Shown here: in pieces, positions 19,931-31,740 of the stretch
Position numbering within the stretch: position 1 is the stretch's first letter
How the letters are laid out: each line of letters starts with the position of its first letter
Source: Neoechinorhynchus agilis
Lineage: Eukaryota > Acanthocephala
Direction of reading: 5' to 3'
Assembly (NCBI GenBank): GCA_051530055.1
Contig: CM121342.1
Span: 3,286,001-3,350,000 of the forward strand
Length of the DNA: 64,000 nt
Notes under the pieces: generated by a model
Databases searched by the model: none
Seen by the model: only the letters and a program-made list of their open reading frames with translations
Told to the model about the DNA's origin: nothing
Translations under genes and position numbers: made by a program

Positions 19931-22900
19931 CTATTCGTAATCGTACACAAAAGATGGACCCTCTCGGATATTTTCATTTAAAACGTATGTACTGTCCTCG
20001 GTCTCGTGAGGGACATCCATTTCATTGATCGATGTTACATGTTTAAATAGTTCACTAAGTTCGTATTCTTTTGTAAGATCCGAATCCTTTTCATCTTTTA
20101 ATATCTCCTTACAAATGTGTGAGCAATAATTGAGGCAATTCGTTAATGCATAGACCGTAGGATCATTCAAATTTATATCATTAATGTTTACTTTGCACTG
20201 AATTTTGCATTGTCGGTCACAGAATCGGTTAATCAGCTTCAAATGCAATCGCGTTTGGCCAGCACTATCTCTTTTCGAAAGCTTCAAAATCGATTGGATT
20301 TTAGTGGTAATCAGGTCGCTCATTCTTGGTACACTGTTAAAATTTACTGATTCGGAATTCGCGTTTGGCATTTCAGATGTATTACTCACCGTCGGTTTCG
20401 CATCCTTCGATTTAGCAACGACCTTATCGCTGGGCAGCAAGCTGAGATCTTTTTCAAATATATTCACGTTTTGATCATCGGATAATTCATTGACGTCAGA
20501 ATGAACTTCCTCAGATTCCAGGCTTTCTTTGAACTTGTGAACAATAGATTCATCCTTAACCGTCTTTGTAGAATTTGCTTCAGCTTGATTTAATTTACTA
20601 CCGATTTGCTCATTAAAATCAAATTTTTCAGATCGGTCACTTAATTTTTCGTCCAATGAATTTTTGAGTTCATTTGTGCTTTTTTGATTTGTTACTTTAT
20701 CTGAAAAAAATGATCCGATTAATTTCTTTTTCGTCCTGGTCCAACTTTGAATTTCTTTTTCGTCCTGGTCCAACTTTTTGAGGAAGATGCTGTTTTTTCT
20801 ACTTTAATTATCATTTGCTCCCCTTCTCCATTTATTGACGTCTGAATTTCAGGAAATGGCAATTCGTTCATTATCGAAGTTTCAGATTCGATCTTTGATG
20901 TGGCACTGTCCGGCGATTCTGTCCTTAGTTCAGATTCTACATCTCCGGCTCTGTCGTATATCGCATCGATATTGTTGGAGATTTCAGTATCTTCACTATT
21001 CCCTGGTACAGTCAAATTCTGTTCATATTTTTTTGCTTCTTCAATTGTAATAATTTCCGTTCTCAACCGTTCATCTCGAGCTTTAACCTGTAGACAAATT
21101 TCGTTTGCTACTTCAGGATTAAGATTCTCGTTTAGGTCGAAATGATTTGCTGATGGCAAAGTATAGATTTCGGCCAGCACCCCGAGAACGAGGGAACCAT
21201 CTTTGCTTTCGATTGCACCCGTTTTGCGAGCTTTCAGTTTGAAATCCTTAGAAATGTACGTTTCCTCAGTTTTGAAAGAAGATGATTTATCGGCCTTTAA
21301 GGTAACTGCTTTGTCATTTATTTGCCGTGTTTCTATTATCAAAGATTGTGTCATTAAACTTTTGCTGTCCATGATGGAGGCAGATCCCTTCTCAATTTGT
21401 AGATTCGATTCGGTCAATATATAGTTTCTGTGCTGTCGTTCGTAACTTCCAAATTGAACGCATTTTATCGAACAAAGTTTGAGGCATCGCTGTCGGCATT
21501 CATTTAAGCGTTCTAAGCCGTTCGATTTCTCAATCATTCGGATTCCCCACATTTTCTTGTAGGTTTTTGGACAAACAAGACGTTTATGAAAATCTGCGCT
21601 AATTAGGTTATATTCACCATTTTCGTTCGTACCTTTCTTTTCTTTGTTATATCCAGGATTTTCGAACCTGTAACTTAGTTCAAACCGAGTTCGTTGTGGG
21701 AGTGACGGGGATGTTCGGGGGCTGTTCGGTTATTGTCATCCTCCGACAGTTTCGCAAAAGGAGACAGCGAGACGCTACAAATACTCCGGTCGAAGCACCC
21801 ATGTAGAAGCGGAAGTTTTGAAATTCCATCTCCTCCCATACAAGACAGGACGCCCACTCAAATTTCAGAGTTACAAAAGGCCATCTCATCTTTTGCAAAT
21901 GGTTCGGGTCACGGGTTTGACGGACTAAGGCCTCAGCACCTAAAGGACATGATGTCCTTTTCAACTGGTGAAGCAGCTCTCTCTCTAGGAAGTGCGCTTT
22001 CTCGAATAGTCGACCGCCTGACTGGAGAGGACCTGAGCCCCGTTGCAAGGGACCTATTTTTCGGAGCCTCATTGTGTGCCCTCACAAAAAAAGAAGGTGG
22101 GATCCGTCCCATCGCTGTATCTTCGATGATACGCCGACTCGCAGGAAAAATTCTCTGCAAACGTATTACAGAGAAAACCGGAAAGCAACTTCGTCCAGTC
22201 CAACTGGGCTGCTGCACATCCTGCGGGGCGGAAGCTATTGTCCACTCGCTCCGAAACTTTGCTACGAGAAGCTCAGAGCCGTGCGTGATTCTTAAGTGCG
22301 ATTTTCGGAACGCCTTTAACTCTCTCAATAGAGAAAGCATGTTCTGCGCAATTAGGGATCACGCACCAGAAGCCTTCCAGTATTTTCTCAATGCCTACGG
22401 GACGGCGACTCCTCTGCTTTTCGAAGACCATCTCATTTGGTTCGAAAGAGGAGTGCAGCAAGGAGATCCCCTCGGTCCAATCGCATTCTCCCTAACAGTA
22501 AATCCAATAGCGCATTCTCTCGATTCCAGCTTCAACGCTTGGTACTTGGGTGACGCTACGCTCGGAGGTGATCCCTCCGTTGTACTGCGCGATTTGGAGA
22601 CGCCTATTAGGGAGACCTCGAAGATGGGCATTGAGCTTAATGCTGGAAAATGTGAGCTCCTTGTACTGAATATTGGAGACGCCGCCAAAGTCAAAGAACT
22701 AATGGCTGGGTTCGAGGCCGTAGCTCCAGGCCTGAAACTCGTGACTCGGGAACAACTCAGCCTCCTAGGCAGTTGCGTCTTCGATTCAAATGTGGAAGAT
22801 GAGATCGGCCATATCATACCGAAACTTTCGTTGCTGTGCGATAGGGTGTGCGCTCTCTCGGCTCATGAAGCCTTGTTTCTCATAAAGAACGCGCTCTTCA

Positions 22901-24780
22901 TCCTCAAATTATTGTACAAGGTTCGCACAGCAACATTTTTCAAACATAAGGAAGGATTGGTAAGCTCGACCGCAAGGTGAGGGCTGCTCTCAGATGAGGC
23001 GTGGCGACAAGCTTCTTTGCCTGTGTCATCTGGGGGATTGGGAATTCGGGCACTAGTGGACCTTGCTTTGCCGGCCTTTCTTGGATCGTTTGAGGGGAGC
23101 CTACCAGTCTCGAAGAACATTTTGAAGGAAAAGTTCTGTCTTGACCGGGATTTCGTGGTGGCGGTTGAGGAATGGTGCCAGCAGACCGGCGCTAACCATG
23201 TTCCCGTGAATGGCCTCAGACAGTCAATCTGGACGGACCTCTTGCCTGGAGAGCTCACAGCTCTCTACTTTCCGGTTCTCGCGATGGGGTCGTCCGAGCT
23301 AGACTGTTGGCAGTTTCAACACGAGAATCTGGGGCGTGGTTGGAGGCTGGTCCTCTGGCATCAGTGGGAACTCTTCTTACTGACGGCGAACTTCCCGAAC
23401 ATCCTGGAACCCGCCCACCTCTGTAGACTAGACGGCCGTAGACCCGATGGAATTTCGGTCTTCCCGTGGCGGGATGGCAAATGCCTTCTTTGGGACGCCA
23501 CGTGTGTGGATACCCTCGCAGCCAGCAACATCCCCTACTCCCTCGAAATCGCCGGTGGTGCCGCCAGTGCAGCGGAAGGGAGGAAAATACGGAAATATCT
23601 TCACTTATCGAGGGCTCACTATTTTGTCCCCTTTGGGGTAGAGACGTATGGAGCGCTCGGCAGCTCGGCACTCTCTCTGCTCCAGGATCTCTCGAAGAAA
23701 TTGAGAGAGGCAACCGAAGACTCAAGAGCAGGCGTATTCCTTCGACAAAATATCTCGCTAGCAGTACAACGGGGCAATGCTGCCAGCGTGATGGCGACGG
23801 TCGAGGAAGGGCAAAAGCCGGAATTCGGCGGGAGGTGGTGAGTGTGTTAATTGTCGAGAGATGAAGATTGATTGAAATAAAATATTTTCGACTTTCCTCT
23901 GCTAAAAGCAACCTTTCCGTGTTTCGATAGCCGAGAATAGTCGCCAAGGCACGTTTGCCGGCATTTATCAGTGCAAAGCTCAGTTCTCAAAGTCCTTGAC
24001 TTTTCGATCGAATTTATCTTATTACCACTGGTTCGCTTGCAGTTTACGTTTCGCGAATATAATCGATTTGAAGCTGTATTTTCTCTTGTAAGGACGTTGA
24101 CGTGCTTCTCATTCAGTGGTATTTGAAGCGTCGGTAGCTTTCTTGCATTGCAGATAAAATTCAACTCTCTGAGCTTCGTCCATTTACTTTGTAACTCTTC
24201 GACTTCGTTGATTTGAACACGGCACATTCCGTAACATTTGTCATCGAATGAATAACTCAACTCGTTATTAATATAGAAATTATAGCCTTTTGAAACCTCC
24301 GTAAATCCCTTGGTCATGGCCGTGTTATTCTGTGAAGTGTCTACTGCTACATTTTCGCTAATAATGCTGCTTTCTATAAATACATTTTGGCAAGGGCGAG
24401 TTTCATTTCCCAGTTTCCGTATAATATCCAGAAAATCTTCGATATCAACTTTTCCACCATTTTGTTGTTCATTCATTAATCGAATATCAGCGGTAATTGT
24501 TTTCGGCCTTAGCAAGAACGAAATGTGGAACTCCTGAAAGTTGACTTGGAAATAGATCGCTACTTCTGTATTCAATCTACTTAAACTTCTATTCTTAGTC
24601 GTTTTCGTTACATAGTAAAAAATTAGCTTCGGTCTCCGAAAAACTGCAAGCGCATTTTGATTTGATCGTGGAGATACCCCTTCAAATTTGATTTCGTTAG
24701 CGAAATTTAATAACTAAAATACAAGACATCGCCTTTCGATACTCGTCCAAGACATGCGAGAATATAAGATTTATCTTTAG
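19931..24780 (-). pseudogene. Broken copy of the Cys-motif gene, split by a LINE
   Basis: On the minus strand this is the same gene as 41482-44382. It is missing its first 130 or so codons as an open frame, and homology ends at about 24780. A LINE III is inserted at 21703-23890. A 29-bp tandem duplication at about 20721-20778 shifts the frame between the 277- and 280-codon pieces. The remaining pieces (24575-23900, 21552-20719, 20773-19931) are about 95 percent identical to the intact copy. Both frame-breaking events look recent. The product, if any, would be truncated. Confidence 0.85.
21703..23890 (+). mobile_element. RLE-type LINE, family III, inserted in the Cys-motif gene copy
   Basis: Borders follow from the empty site at 43201-43275: the left flank ends GTTCGTTGTGGGAG and the right flank resumes ACTTTCCT..TAAAAGCAACC. 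The frame 21733-22980 encodes the RT: GFDGLRPQHLKDM, KKEGGIRPIAVSS, CDFRNAFNSLNRE (motif A), GVQQGDPLGPIAFSLTVNP (motif B) and YLGDATLGG (motif C with Gly at the first of the usual two Asp). After a stop near 22978 the thumb and nuclease follow (23017-23841) with RRPDG and LLWDATCVDT. The CCHC knuckle is lost by a deletion after 'GRGWRLVLWHQWE'. The 3' end is GTGAGTGTG..AATAAAATATTTTCG. It is 5'-truncated; 32 bp of target are missing. Confidence 0.85.
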
Positions 24781-24786
24781 CTAAAA

Positions 24787-25194
24787 CATTTTCTTTTATT
24801 TTTTCGGTGCCCTCTGAAGCGTCCGCTCGGACACTGTACTCGTCATTGGGCTTTGGCCTGAGGCCGCAACTTACTGTAAATTGTTTCGAGATAGAAGTGA
24901 AAGTTAGAAAGCTGTTTTTCGCAGTGAGAGTTCGTTAGCGAAAATCGATGCTCTTTTGATGTTCTTTGAAAAGTGAGCTTTACCTTAACTCACGGAGAAA
25001 AACTTCTTGCGCTCTTCGCTATCTATGATCTCGTCAATAAACACCTTACCTTGAAAGTTGCGGCGAATCCAACAGAGCTTAAAAACTAAAATTATGCTTA
25101 ATTTTTTCCGTCGAATACAAGGCTCTATGAATTTTTGCTAAAAACCAAAGTGAGTGAAATGTAAAAATCGTTAAAATCAATCGTGCATTCATAG
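24787..25194 (-). repeat. Module K, copy 2 (partial)
   Basis: It matches 37575-37860 and 51165-51590, and 5840-6280 in reverse. The minus strand holds the 'DEIIDSEERKKFFSVS' coding-like stretch. It abuts the broken Cys-motif gene at about 24783 through TTTTCTTTTATTTTTT, where the longer open part of module K is cut away. Confidence 0.6.
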
Positions 25195-26192
25195 ATAGTT
25201 AAGTCAAGAGTTTCCATTGTACAACCACATTTCTTTGAACTTTTCTCTCAGTTGAGAGGTCGTTCTTTCCAGCATTGTTGGTTTTCGTTTTTGTTCTCCT
25301 TTCCCAGCGTCTTGAATCTCTGCTCACACTGTCCTCCCACCTCTTCTTGGGCCTCCCGCTTCTCGTTTTCCCCTCGAGTTCGATTCTCCATGCGCTCTTA
25401 ACCCAGGCGTCTTCATTTGCTTGTGTCACCTGCAGGTACCATCGCATCCACCTCTTTACGATTGCCTCCTCGATCGGCTCGGCATTAAACAGCTTTCGCA
25501 CCTCCTTATTGGGCACTCGATCCTTGCGTGTCAATCCTGCGGACCATCTAGGCATCCGCATTTCGTTGACGGCTAATCGTTGAACGTCTTCCTTCTTCGT
25601 ATCCCACTTCTCCGCTCCGTGGTGCATGGCGGGCCGCACTACTTCATTGTACACCCGCCATTTCGGGAGACGCTTATCGCAAGGGATGCCTGTTGTCTTC
25701 CTCCAGTTGTTCCACCCGCATTGAACCCTTTGTCTGATCTCTGGTTCGAGCTCACATTGCATGTTCAACATGCTGCCAAAATGTTTGAAGTTGTTCATCT
25801 TTTTGATGTGAGTTCCGTGCATATCGAGGTTACCCGGCCCCATTTATTTCGTTTTGCGCCTGCTCACTCTCAGTCCTTTGCTCTCCAATCGTTGTCGCCA
25901 ACTCTTCAGCAAACACTTGAGCGTGTCCACGTCTCTAGCTGTGAGCACCAAATCGTCCGCGAATAGTGTCGTCCATCGCGGGTTCATTTCTCTTTCCGCA
26001 TTTCCTAGGACGTCCATCACAATCGTGAACAAGAATGGGCTCAGGGCCGAACCCTGTTGCAGACCCACGGAGACTCGGAAATAGTCGATGGATCCGCTTT
26101 TGCATCGCCCGCAGGTGTAGCATTCTCGATAAATCGCTCGGATCGCGGCGACATAATTTTCGGGACAATTCCTTTTTCTGAGGCAAAGTTCA
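25195..26192 (-). mobile_element. RTE-like LINE, fullest copy of the RT C-terminal half (copy 2)
   Basis: On the minus strand, 26192-25844 carries motif B (QQGSALSPFLF), the FADD box and a shared TAA. Frame 25843-25199 (214 codons) continues with 'FKHFGSMLNMQ', a GWNNWRKTTGIPCDKRLP segment, 'VRPAMHHGAEKWD' and the terminal 'GRPKKRWEDSV'. This is the standard order of an RTE/BovB-type C-terminus. It is complete here, while the other two copies lost about 115 codons. The upstream palm and the apurinic endonuclease are absent. Confidence 0.85.
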
Positions 26193-26715
26193 GCTCATAA
26201 TGGCTGTAAAGGATCAAAGATGCTAAATGGGACCGGATATGCTCCAAGACCAAGAAAATTCGGCATCTACTATACACAGTCTCCAATTAGCAGCATTATG
26301 CACACTGGAACCAAATGCAACTCAAGTCATCACTCGCACCTACGCCTATGCTTTTTCGAGGCAATAAAAAAAGTTAACGATATTTTACAGGTCATTTCAG
26401 GTGAATGGTCATTCATAGAAAATAACTTAAAGACCGCTTTTTCAGACACATCAGAATATTTCATAACGGAACACCAACGCTTGAAAGGGTTTTTTCTACA
26501 GTCGATCGACAGCATTTTATTAAAAATCAATAGAGACTTCTTGTTCGAAGAATGAAGATCAAAATAATCAAGATTCCATTGATCCGTGGCCTCAAGCATT
26601 GATGTGAATTATAGAGATTTGAGAAAGTTGGATGAGAATGTTTTAGATGCAGCGGACAGGCGACTGTACGCCATGGTAATGGGGCAGCAGACAAACCAAC
26701 ATGGAATCGATTTAG
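26193..26715 (+). pseudogene. Host gene fragment (module U), copy 2
   Basis: The plus strand 26220-26555 is open for 111 codons and ends 'SILLKINRDFLFEE', followed after about 50 bp by 'DLRKLDENVLDAADRRLYAM' at 26610-26680. It is joined at about 26712 to a LINE II endonuclease fragment through GAAAATCAGCCGGCAGATT. The same fusion occurs at 52780, so it predates block copying. Confidence 0.4.
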
Positions 26716-27045
26716 AAAATCAGCCGGCAGATTGGTGCTGAGCCGGGCACTTGTTACGCGTTGACGACGGACGTAAACCTGATAGGGTGACCGCATTTCC
26801 GTGGTGGAAAACTAAATGCCACCTCTGGGGCGCCATTTCTGTCGATATACTCGCAGCCAGCAATCTCACGTTCTCGGTTGTTGAGCGCTGCGGAAGGAGG
26901 GAAAACGGCGAAATACCTTGATTTAGCCCGGGTTCATGTGTTTGTGCCGTTTCGGGTTGCGACCTACAGATCTCTTGGTAGCAAGGCTCTTCAACTCCTG
27001 AGGGATGTGAAGCGACGCCTTCAGCCGAATGCATACCTAAACAAT
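26716..27045 (+). mobile_element. LINE II endonuclease fragment
   Basis: The plus strand carries damaged 'DDGRKPDRVTAFPWWK', 'CHLWGAISVDILAASNLTF' and a terminal 'LLRDVKRRLQ'-like stretch, in several frames. It ends abruptly at CGACGCCTTCAG, where the host flank (CCGAATGCATACC) begins. The copy at 52780-53098 is almost identical and shares both ends. Confidence 0.7.
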
Positions 27046-27472
27046 AATTCATGATGCTTTATTCTTTGGACGTAAATATCGGCAGCTAAGCCAAATACGA
27101 CATTTTGTGTTTTATGGACTTTTGTTTTCCCAGTAATCAATAGCGCAATGATCTTCATTCGCAAAAATGATCTAAAATTACAACTAAATTTTTTTGAAAA
27201 ATACAAACATACTTATAATTTTTGATTTACCATCGTCACGGAAAAAAGAATTAAATTCTACAAAATATCATTTTATATTATCCAAGTTTGCATAAAATTC
27301 ATTTGGAATTTAAATAATTGAAAAACTGCGTTTAATTTCCTATTGATAAAGACGACCAATTCAAATTGAGTAAAGCAACAATTCTTTATATCCAAGTAAT
27401 GAATTTCATCTTATGAACACAGAGTATTAAACAACGAAATTTTATTGAATATTTCGAATGAGCAACGGCCAA
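27046..27472. other. tRNA-proximal flank shared by all copies of block A
   Basis: It corresponds in reverse to about 2690-3090 and directly to 53101-53455 and 58130-58540. It holds the diverged end of the 67-codon ORF and AT-rich DNA. No complete gene is seen. In the copy at 53101 the match stops at 53455, about 15 bp after GCAACAATTCT, before the tRNA. Confidence 0.5.
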
Positions 27473-27545
27473 CCCGAGATAGCTCAGTTGGTAGAGCGGA
27501 GGACTGTAGATCCTTAGGCCGCTGGTTCAAATCCGGCTCTCGGGA
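27473..27545 (+). tRNA. tRNA-Tyr (GTA), intronless, fully paired copy
   Basis: All four stems pair: acceptor CCCGAGA/TCTCGGG, D stem GCTC/GAGC, anticodon stem GAGGA/TCCTT and T stem GCTGG/CCGGC. The anticodon loop is CTGTAGA and the discriminator base is A. There is no intron after the anticodon, unusual for a eukaryotic tRNA-Tyr. Of the three copies this is the only one without the anticodon-stem mismatch, so it is the best candidate for a working gene. Confidence 0.9.
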
Positions 27546-27811
27546 ATGGAACGGCGATTAAGGTTTCAATAGCGATTTATGTGAATTCGAAACCGGGATT
27601 GATCTCGGTACATACAAAAATTTAACACCGAACGCAACATATTTGGGAAACTGCGTCCCGACCTATCATCATCGCACCAAACAATTTTATTTTTCACTTT
27701 CGAAAAGTCTTATTAACTTTTCTCGTTCGATGTGACCTTAACCGCATTTTCACTAATGTTGCTTTCTATTAGGAAAGACAGTTTCTTGCTGTTGCTCGGT
27801 GCAAATTCTAT

Positions 27812-29281
27812 TCAATATTCAAACACATTGAAATCAGTTTTCTCTAAAAATTTATCAGTTCGTGGTACCCAAGAAAATCAACATTCTTACTTGATGCTTT
27901 TAATTCCTCTTTTAGACTGAGAATCATGGCTAAAGTAAATACAAGATAATTAAGTCATTGGATTTGTTGTTCGGTATGAAACTCACCTTTCAACTCATTC
28001 AACTCCGAACGAGTATCTTGTTTAACCATTGAAGTTTCATTTTCAACAAGCTTGTCGGTATTCATGTTTGCTGGACGATCTAAAGATTCGTAATTGTCCT
28101 CGGTTCCAACAATTTTAAGATACTAACATAAAGGCAGATCCACAGGGAGAACGGCAGAAGCTAAATTGTTTCCGGATGGAGCAAAAGGTTGTTGGAAGAA
28201 GTACTGGATAATTTGAACGGGTTGTTGGGTGAACAAGGTAGTCGGCATCGTAGAAGTTTCAGTGTTAATTTTTATTTCCTCCATCGGTGCATTAGTCGTT
28301 GTTAAATATTCGGTGCTTGTTGTTTCTGTGAGCTTTGGCGCGTTCGTATTCATTGAGGCTATATTCAAACTTGAATTCGTTGTTGGATAGTCATCAAATA
28401 TAATTTTTGGTTTTACATCAGCGCCTTTGAGTATTGATTTGTGCTCCATTCCTTGAGTCTTTGGGCTCGCCTCTTCGTCTGTACTCTTTGTGTTTTGTGG
28501 AGACGGCACCTCTACTTTGCGTGCCTGAGATGCCAATGTTTGTGTTCCATATCCCTTGTACCTGTCATTCCACCCTGATGGATAATTTTGATTCCACCAG
28601 TTATTTCCCCATTGATTGTGACCGAAATCGTATGACGGGGAGTTTGTTATTTCTGCACTGGGAGACGTCGAACTCATTACTGGTTTGGCCATAGCCATAG
28701 AATTGCCAGTTAAGCTTTTCATTTCGATTGGTCCGTTTCTGGTGAAGATCCGACTTTCATCGGCGATCCCATTCCGGGTACTGATTCACCAGACGAGGCG
28801 ATGGGATAATTAGCCGGTCCTGACATTGGATTTGGTGTCGATACAGGTAATAATGGCGATCCACCGTACATTTTATTGATGGAGGTCAATGGTCCGTTGA
28901 TTGCAGTCTGTGGATCCTTCTTGTCTGCTTGGTTTAGATAATTAATAAGCTTTTCCATGTCGCCATTCCCAACGATATCCGAATCGGGTTTCTCATCGAT
29001 GGTAATGCCAATCAGCTTTGCGATACTACTTTTATCAGTCTCTAAACCGGGAGCAAATCAAATTTTTGCTATTAAATAACAGAAAATCTTACCTGTATTT
29101 AGTAAAGTTCCCCATTCTTTGCTGGGATACTTTATAAAGTACAAATCTCGGGCTATAAAAAAATAGAAATCAGGATAACGTCTACTTTCTAACCTGTTCT
29201 TTGTGACGGAAATATGAAAGATATAAACCAAATAAAAATAATCGTGGATATTGCGAGCATTTTGAAAGTCTTGAACGACAT
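27812..29281 (-). pseudogene. Secreted 408-residue protein gene, frameshifted middle copy
   Basis: It has the same six-exon layout as 914-2384, with signal peptide ATG at 29281 and TGA at 27812. A single base is missing at about 28735 (GGTCCG where the others have GGTTCCG), which shifts the frame in exon 3 after 'GSSPETDQSK'. The rest is intact, with a few substitutions (ALASQAS to TLASQAR, MKTN to MNTN). The missing base could be a sequencing error; otherwise the copy is newly dead. It also lacks the 277-bp upstream segment. Confidence 0.75.
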
Positions 29282-29460
29282 ATTCCACAATTTATCACAA
29301 GCTCTGAATAGCAGCAAACAACATTTAAATGTATGTTTTTGCGATGCCTAAAGTAACAATCGTTAGTAAATACAGTTCGTCAACATTGACGCTTGCTTGC
29401 ATGATGGTGATTTGAATGGTTTCAAAAACTTTGAATAAGCTCGCATGTTGCCTTGAAGAT

Positions 29461-29469
29461 CTTATATAG
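29461..29469 (-). promoter_or_regulatory. TATA box of the middle secreted-protein gene copy
   Basis: CTATATAAG on the minus strand, 180 bp before the start codon at 29281, as in the other copies. Confidence 0.55.
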
Positions 29470-29596
29470 CATCCGTTTTGCCATGATGAGGTTAAAGTAA
29501 TATTTCTCTCTAGAATGAATCGTATAACTTAAGACACCTTTTAAAAATAAACGACTTTTAGTTTATTTTTCGGCAAGCGAAACCAGTACTGGTGTT

Positions 29597-29845
29597 ATGG
29601 AAAGTTGTTTCCAAATAAACGCTGGAAGGTGCATTAATATACTGACCGCATTGCTCGAATAAATCCAATTTTTATATTGTAAATTTAACCGATGTCAACC
29701 CAAGCTTGGAATTAAAGTCAAAGATTTATTCAAAAAAGTTGTTCAAAAATATTTAAACAAGGAACCGTTCATGAAACCCAACGATGCGATAAAATATATC
29801 CAGAGTATCGCCAGTTTCTATCCTCAAAAATGTGCAAATATTTAA
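29597..29845 (+). pseudogene. Decayed 82-codon ORF, copy 2
   Basis: Same reading as 73-321, with ATG in GTTATGGAAAG, the conserved internal TAA after 'INILTALLE', and the terminal 'SFYPQKCANI' before TAA. It lies divergent to the secreted-protein gene, and both would use the intervening DNA as promoter. Confidence 0.45.
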
Positions 29846-29929
29846 GTGCAACATTTCTAAACTTTTTGACTTACAAGAATGTGTTATTTTAAAGTAATCT
29901 CCATTGATTTCATCCTACTTTACGATCGG

Positions 29930-30515
29930 CACATTCTTAATTGCTTGGGTTCGAGGAAAATCGATATTTGCTACTGATGTGCGATGGCGTAGTATTTTTA
30001 AGACAAAATTAAAAACATTAATATAGAAAATGAAACCATCGCAAGAAGTGAAACTGATCGATGATGTTAACCTGAAGACTCTCTGCCAAAAAAGCGGAAC
30101 CATTTAAAGTTCGGTTATCGAAAATATTTTTAGTTAATAGGAAATGGAATTATTTAGTTACCTTTGTGGATGTATTTTATCTGATAGGATCAAACTTTTT
30201 AGAATATGCAACCTTGCAAACTTTTTAATGGGATAGATTTTGGCCTGATAAACGCATAACTCTTTTGTCCATTCATGTTTGAGACGTTGAAAATTAATAA
30301 AATACACTTTTTTCCCCAACTGTTAATATACGTGACAGAGAGTCTTATTTCCATGGATTTAAATCTTCGATACATTGCAATTAATAGTTTTTCTATCATT
30401 CTTTTTTAACAATTTTACCACAAAACAACAAATTAGGTTATGTACAATTTTGTCTTTATTTACAATGACACTATTTTATTTCGTGTTTTATCGCAAGTTG
30501 CTTTCACACATATTT
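29930..30515. other. Block A-B spacer
   Basis: The stretch matches 61230-61825 closely. It is AT-rich and holds short open frames only (62 codons on minus at 29915-30103, 66 codons on minus at 30199-30399). None shows a motif or an intact equivalent that would support a gene. Confidence 0.4.
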
Positions 30516-30521
30516 TTTGTG

Positions 30522-31740
30522 ACCGAAATCTCCTGCTGGAGCCGAGGCGGCCGTACATGCATCACGAGCGAATAGTCGGAATGGTAGCCATAAAGGAACG
30601 GCCATGGTCAAGTTTGACATGGAGAACGCGTTCAATTCAATAAGCTGCACCGCGATGACAGAGGTTGTCCACCAGCACCGACGCAACATGGAAACAGGCG
30701 ATCCTTCCCATTCGATTCGGCGGTCTTGGCATCCAGAGTGCCACCGAATTAGCAATTATTGCATTTTCGTCATCGATTTCGGTCTCTTCAGACCTGGTGC
30801 TGAGAATCATCCAACCACACACTCGAATAGAGTCGCACCCACCACCTGAACTGATTGAAATGCACGCTCAATGGACATCAGTGTTCGGGCAGGTCGTTTT
30901 GACGGAAACAAACTCTCAAGAACGTTGGACTGCCTTGCTCCACACTGCGTATTATCAGCAGCTTCTCAACTCATGCTCATGTCCCACCGATTGAGCTAGT
31001 CTCCTGGCAGTCTCAGCTCCAAACTCCAGTGACTTGAAGGCTTTCCCGATCACGGCTGTTGGCACGAGGCTGGATGACCAAGCCATCACCGTCGCAGTGG
31101 GACTTCGGTTGGGCATCCAATTCTCAGACTCATTTACATGTCGGTGCGGTGGAATAGTGAATAGGTCGAAAACTCACGGCCTTGACTGCAAGCGTTCAAA
31201 TGCTCGCCGCGCACGGCACTCAGCAGTCAACCGCATAATCAAGGATGCCCTCTCAACGGCCGGTTTTCATGCTCAACTCGAACCAGTCGGACTCTCCCGG
31301 AACGACGGTAAACGCCCTGATGGAGCGACTCTCCTCCCATGGTGCTCCGGGAAAATACTGGTTTGGGATTTTACCTGCCCCAGCACGCTCGCAGGATCGC
31401 AGTTACGGGATGGCACCTCAAAGGCGGGAGCAGTCGCCAGCTTCAGCGAGGAAAAGAAGCGGCAGAAGTACTCCTCGCTCGATGGGCATCAATATAATTT
31501 CATCCCGATTGCGGTGGATACACTGGGATGTCTCGGTAAAGAAGCCGATTATTTCCTTGCTCGACTGGGAAAGATACTGAAATATGCCACCGGCGATATG
31601 CGCTCCAGCAGCTTCCTGCTGCAGCGAATCAGCGCGGCGATGCAACGTGGCAATGCCGTGGCCATCAAGGAAGCTGCCGAACAATCATAACATATCCGTA
31701 ATGCGGATTTGATATGACTGCGAAATGCATAAATAAAATA
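30522..31740 (+). mobile_element. RLE-type LINE, family I (copy 2), RT palm deleted
   Basis: It begins in the RT just before motif A: 'AGAEAAVHASRANSRNG', then 'MVKFDMENAFNSISCTAM' with the catalytic Asp. A deletion at about 30680 then jumps straight to the thumb (ATWKQAILPIRFGGLGIQSA). The endonuclease frame 31034-31690 is open: knuckle 'CRCGGIVNRSKTHGLDC', core 'GKRPDGATLLPWCSGKILVW' followed by D, and the C-terminus 'FLLQRISAAMQRGNA'. The 3' end is AAATGCATAAATAAAAT. Motifs B and C of the RT are absent, so the copy cannot be autonomous. Confidence 0.85.

Noticed and set aside
22395-22817. 140-codon minus-strand ORF inside LINE III
   Set aside because: It is a shadow of the RT frame; no motif of its own and no copy keeps it independently.
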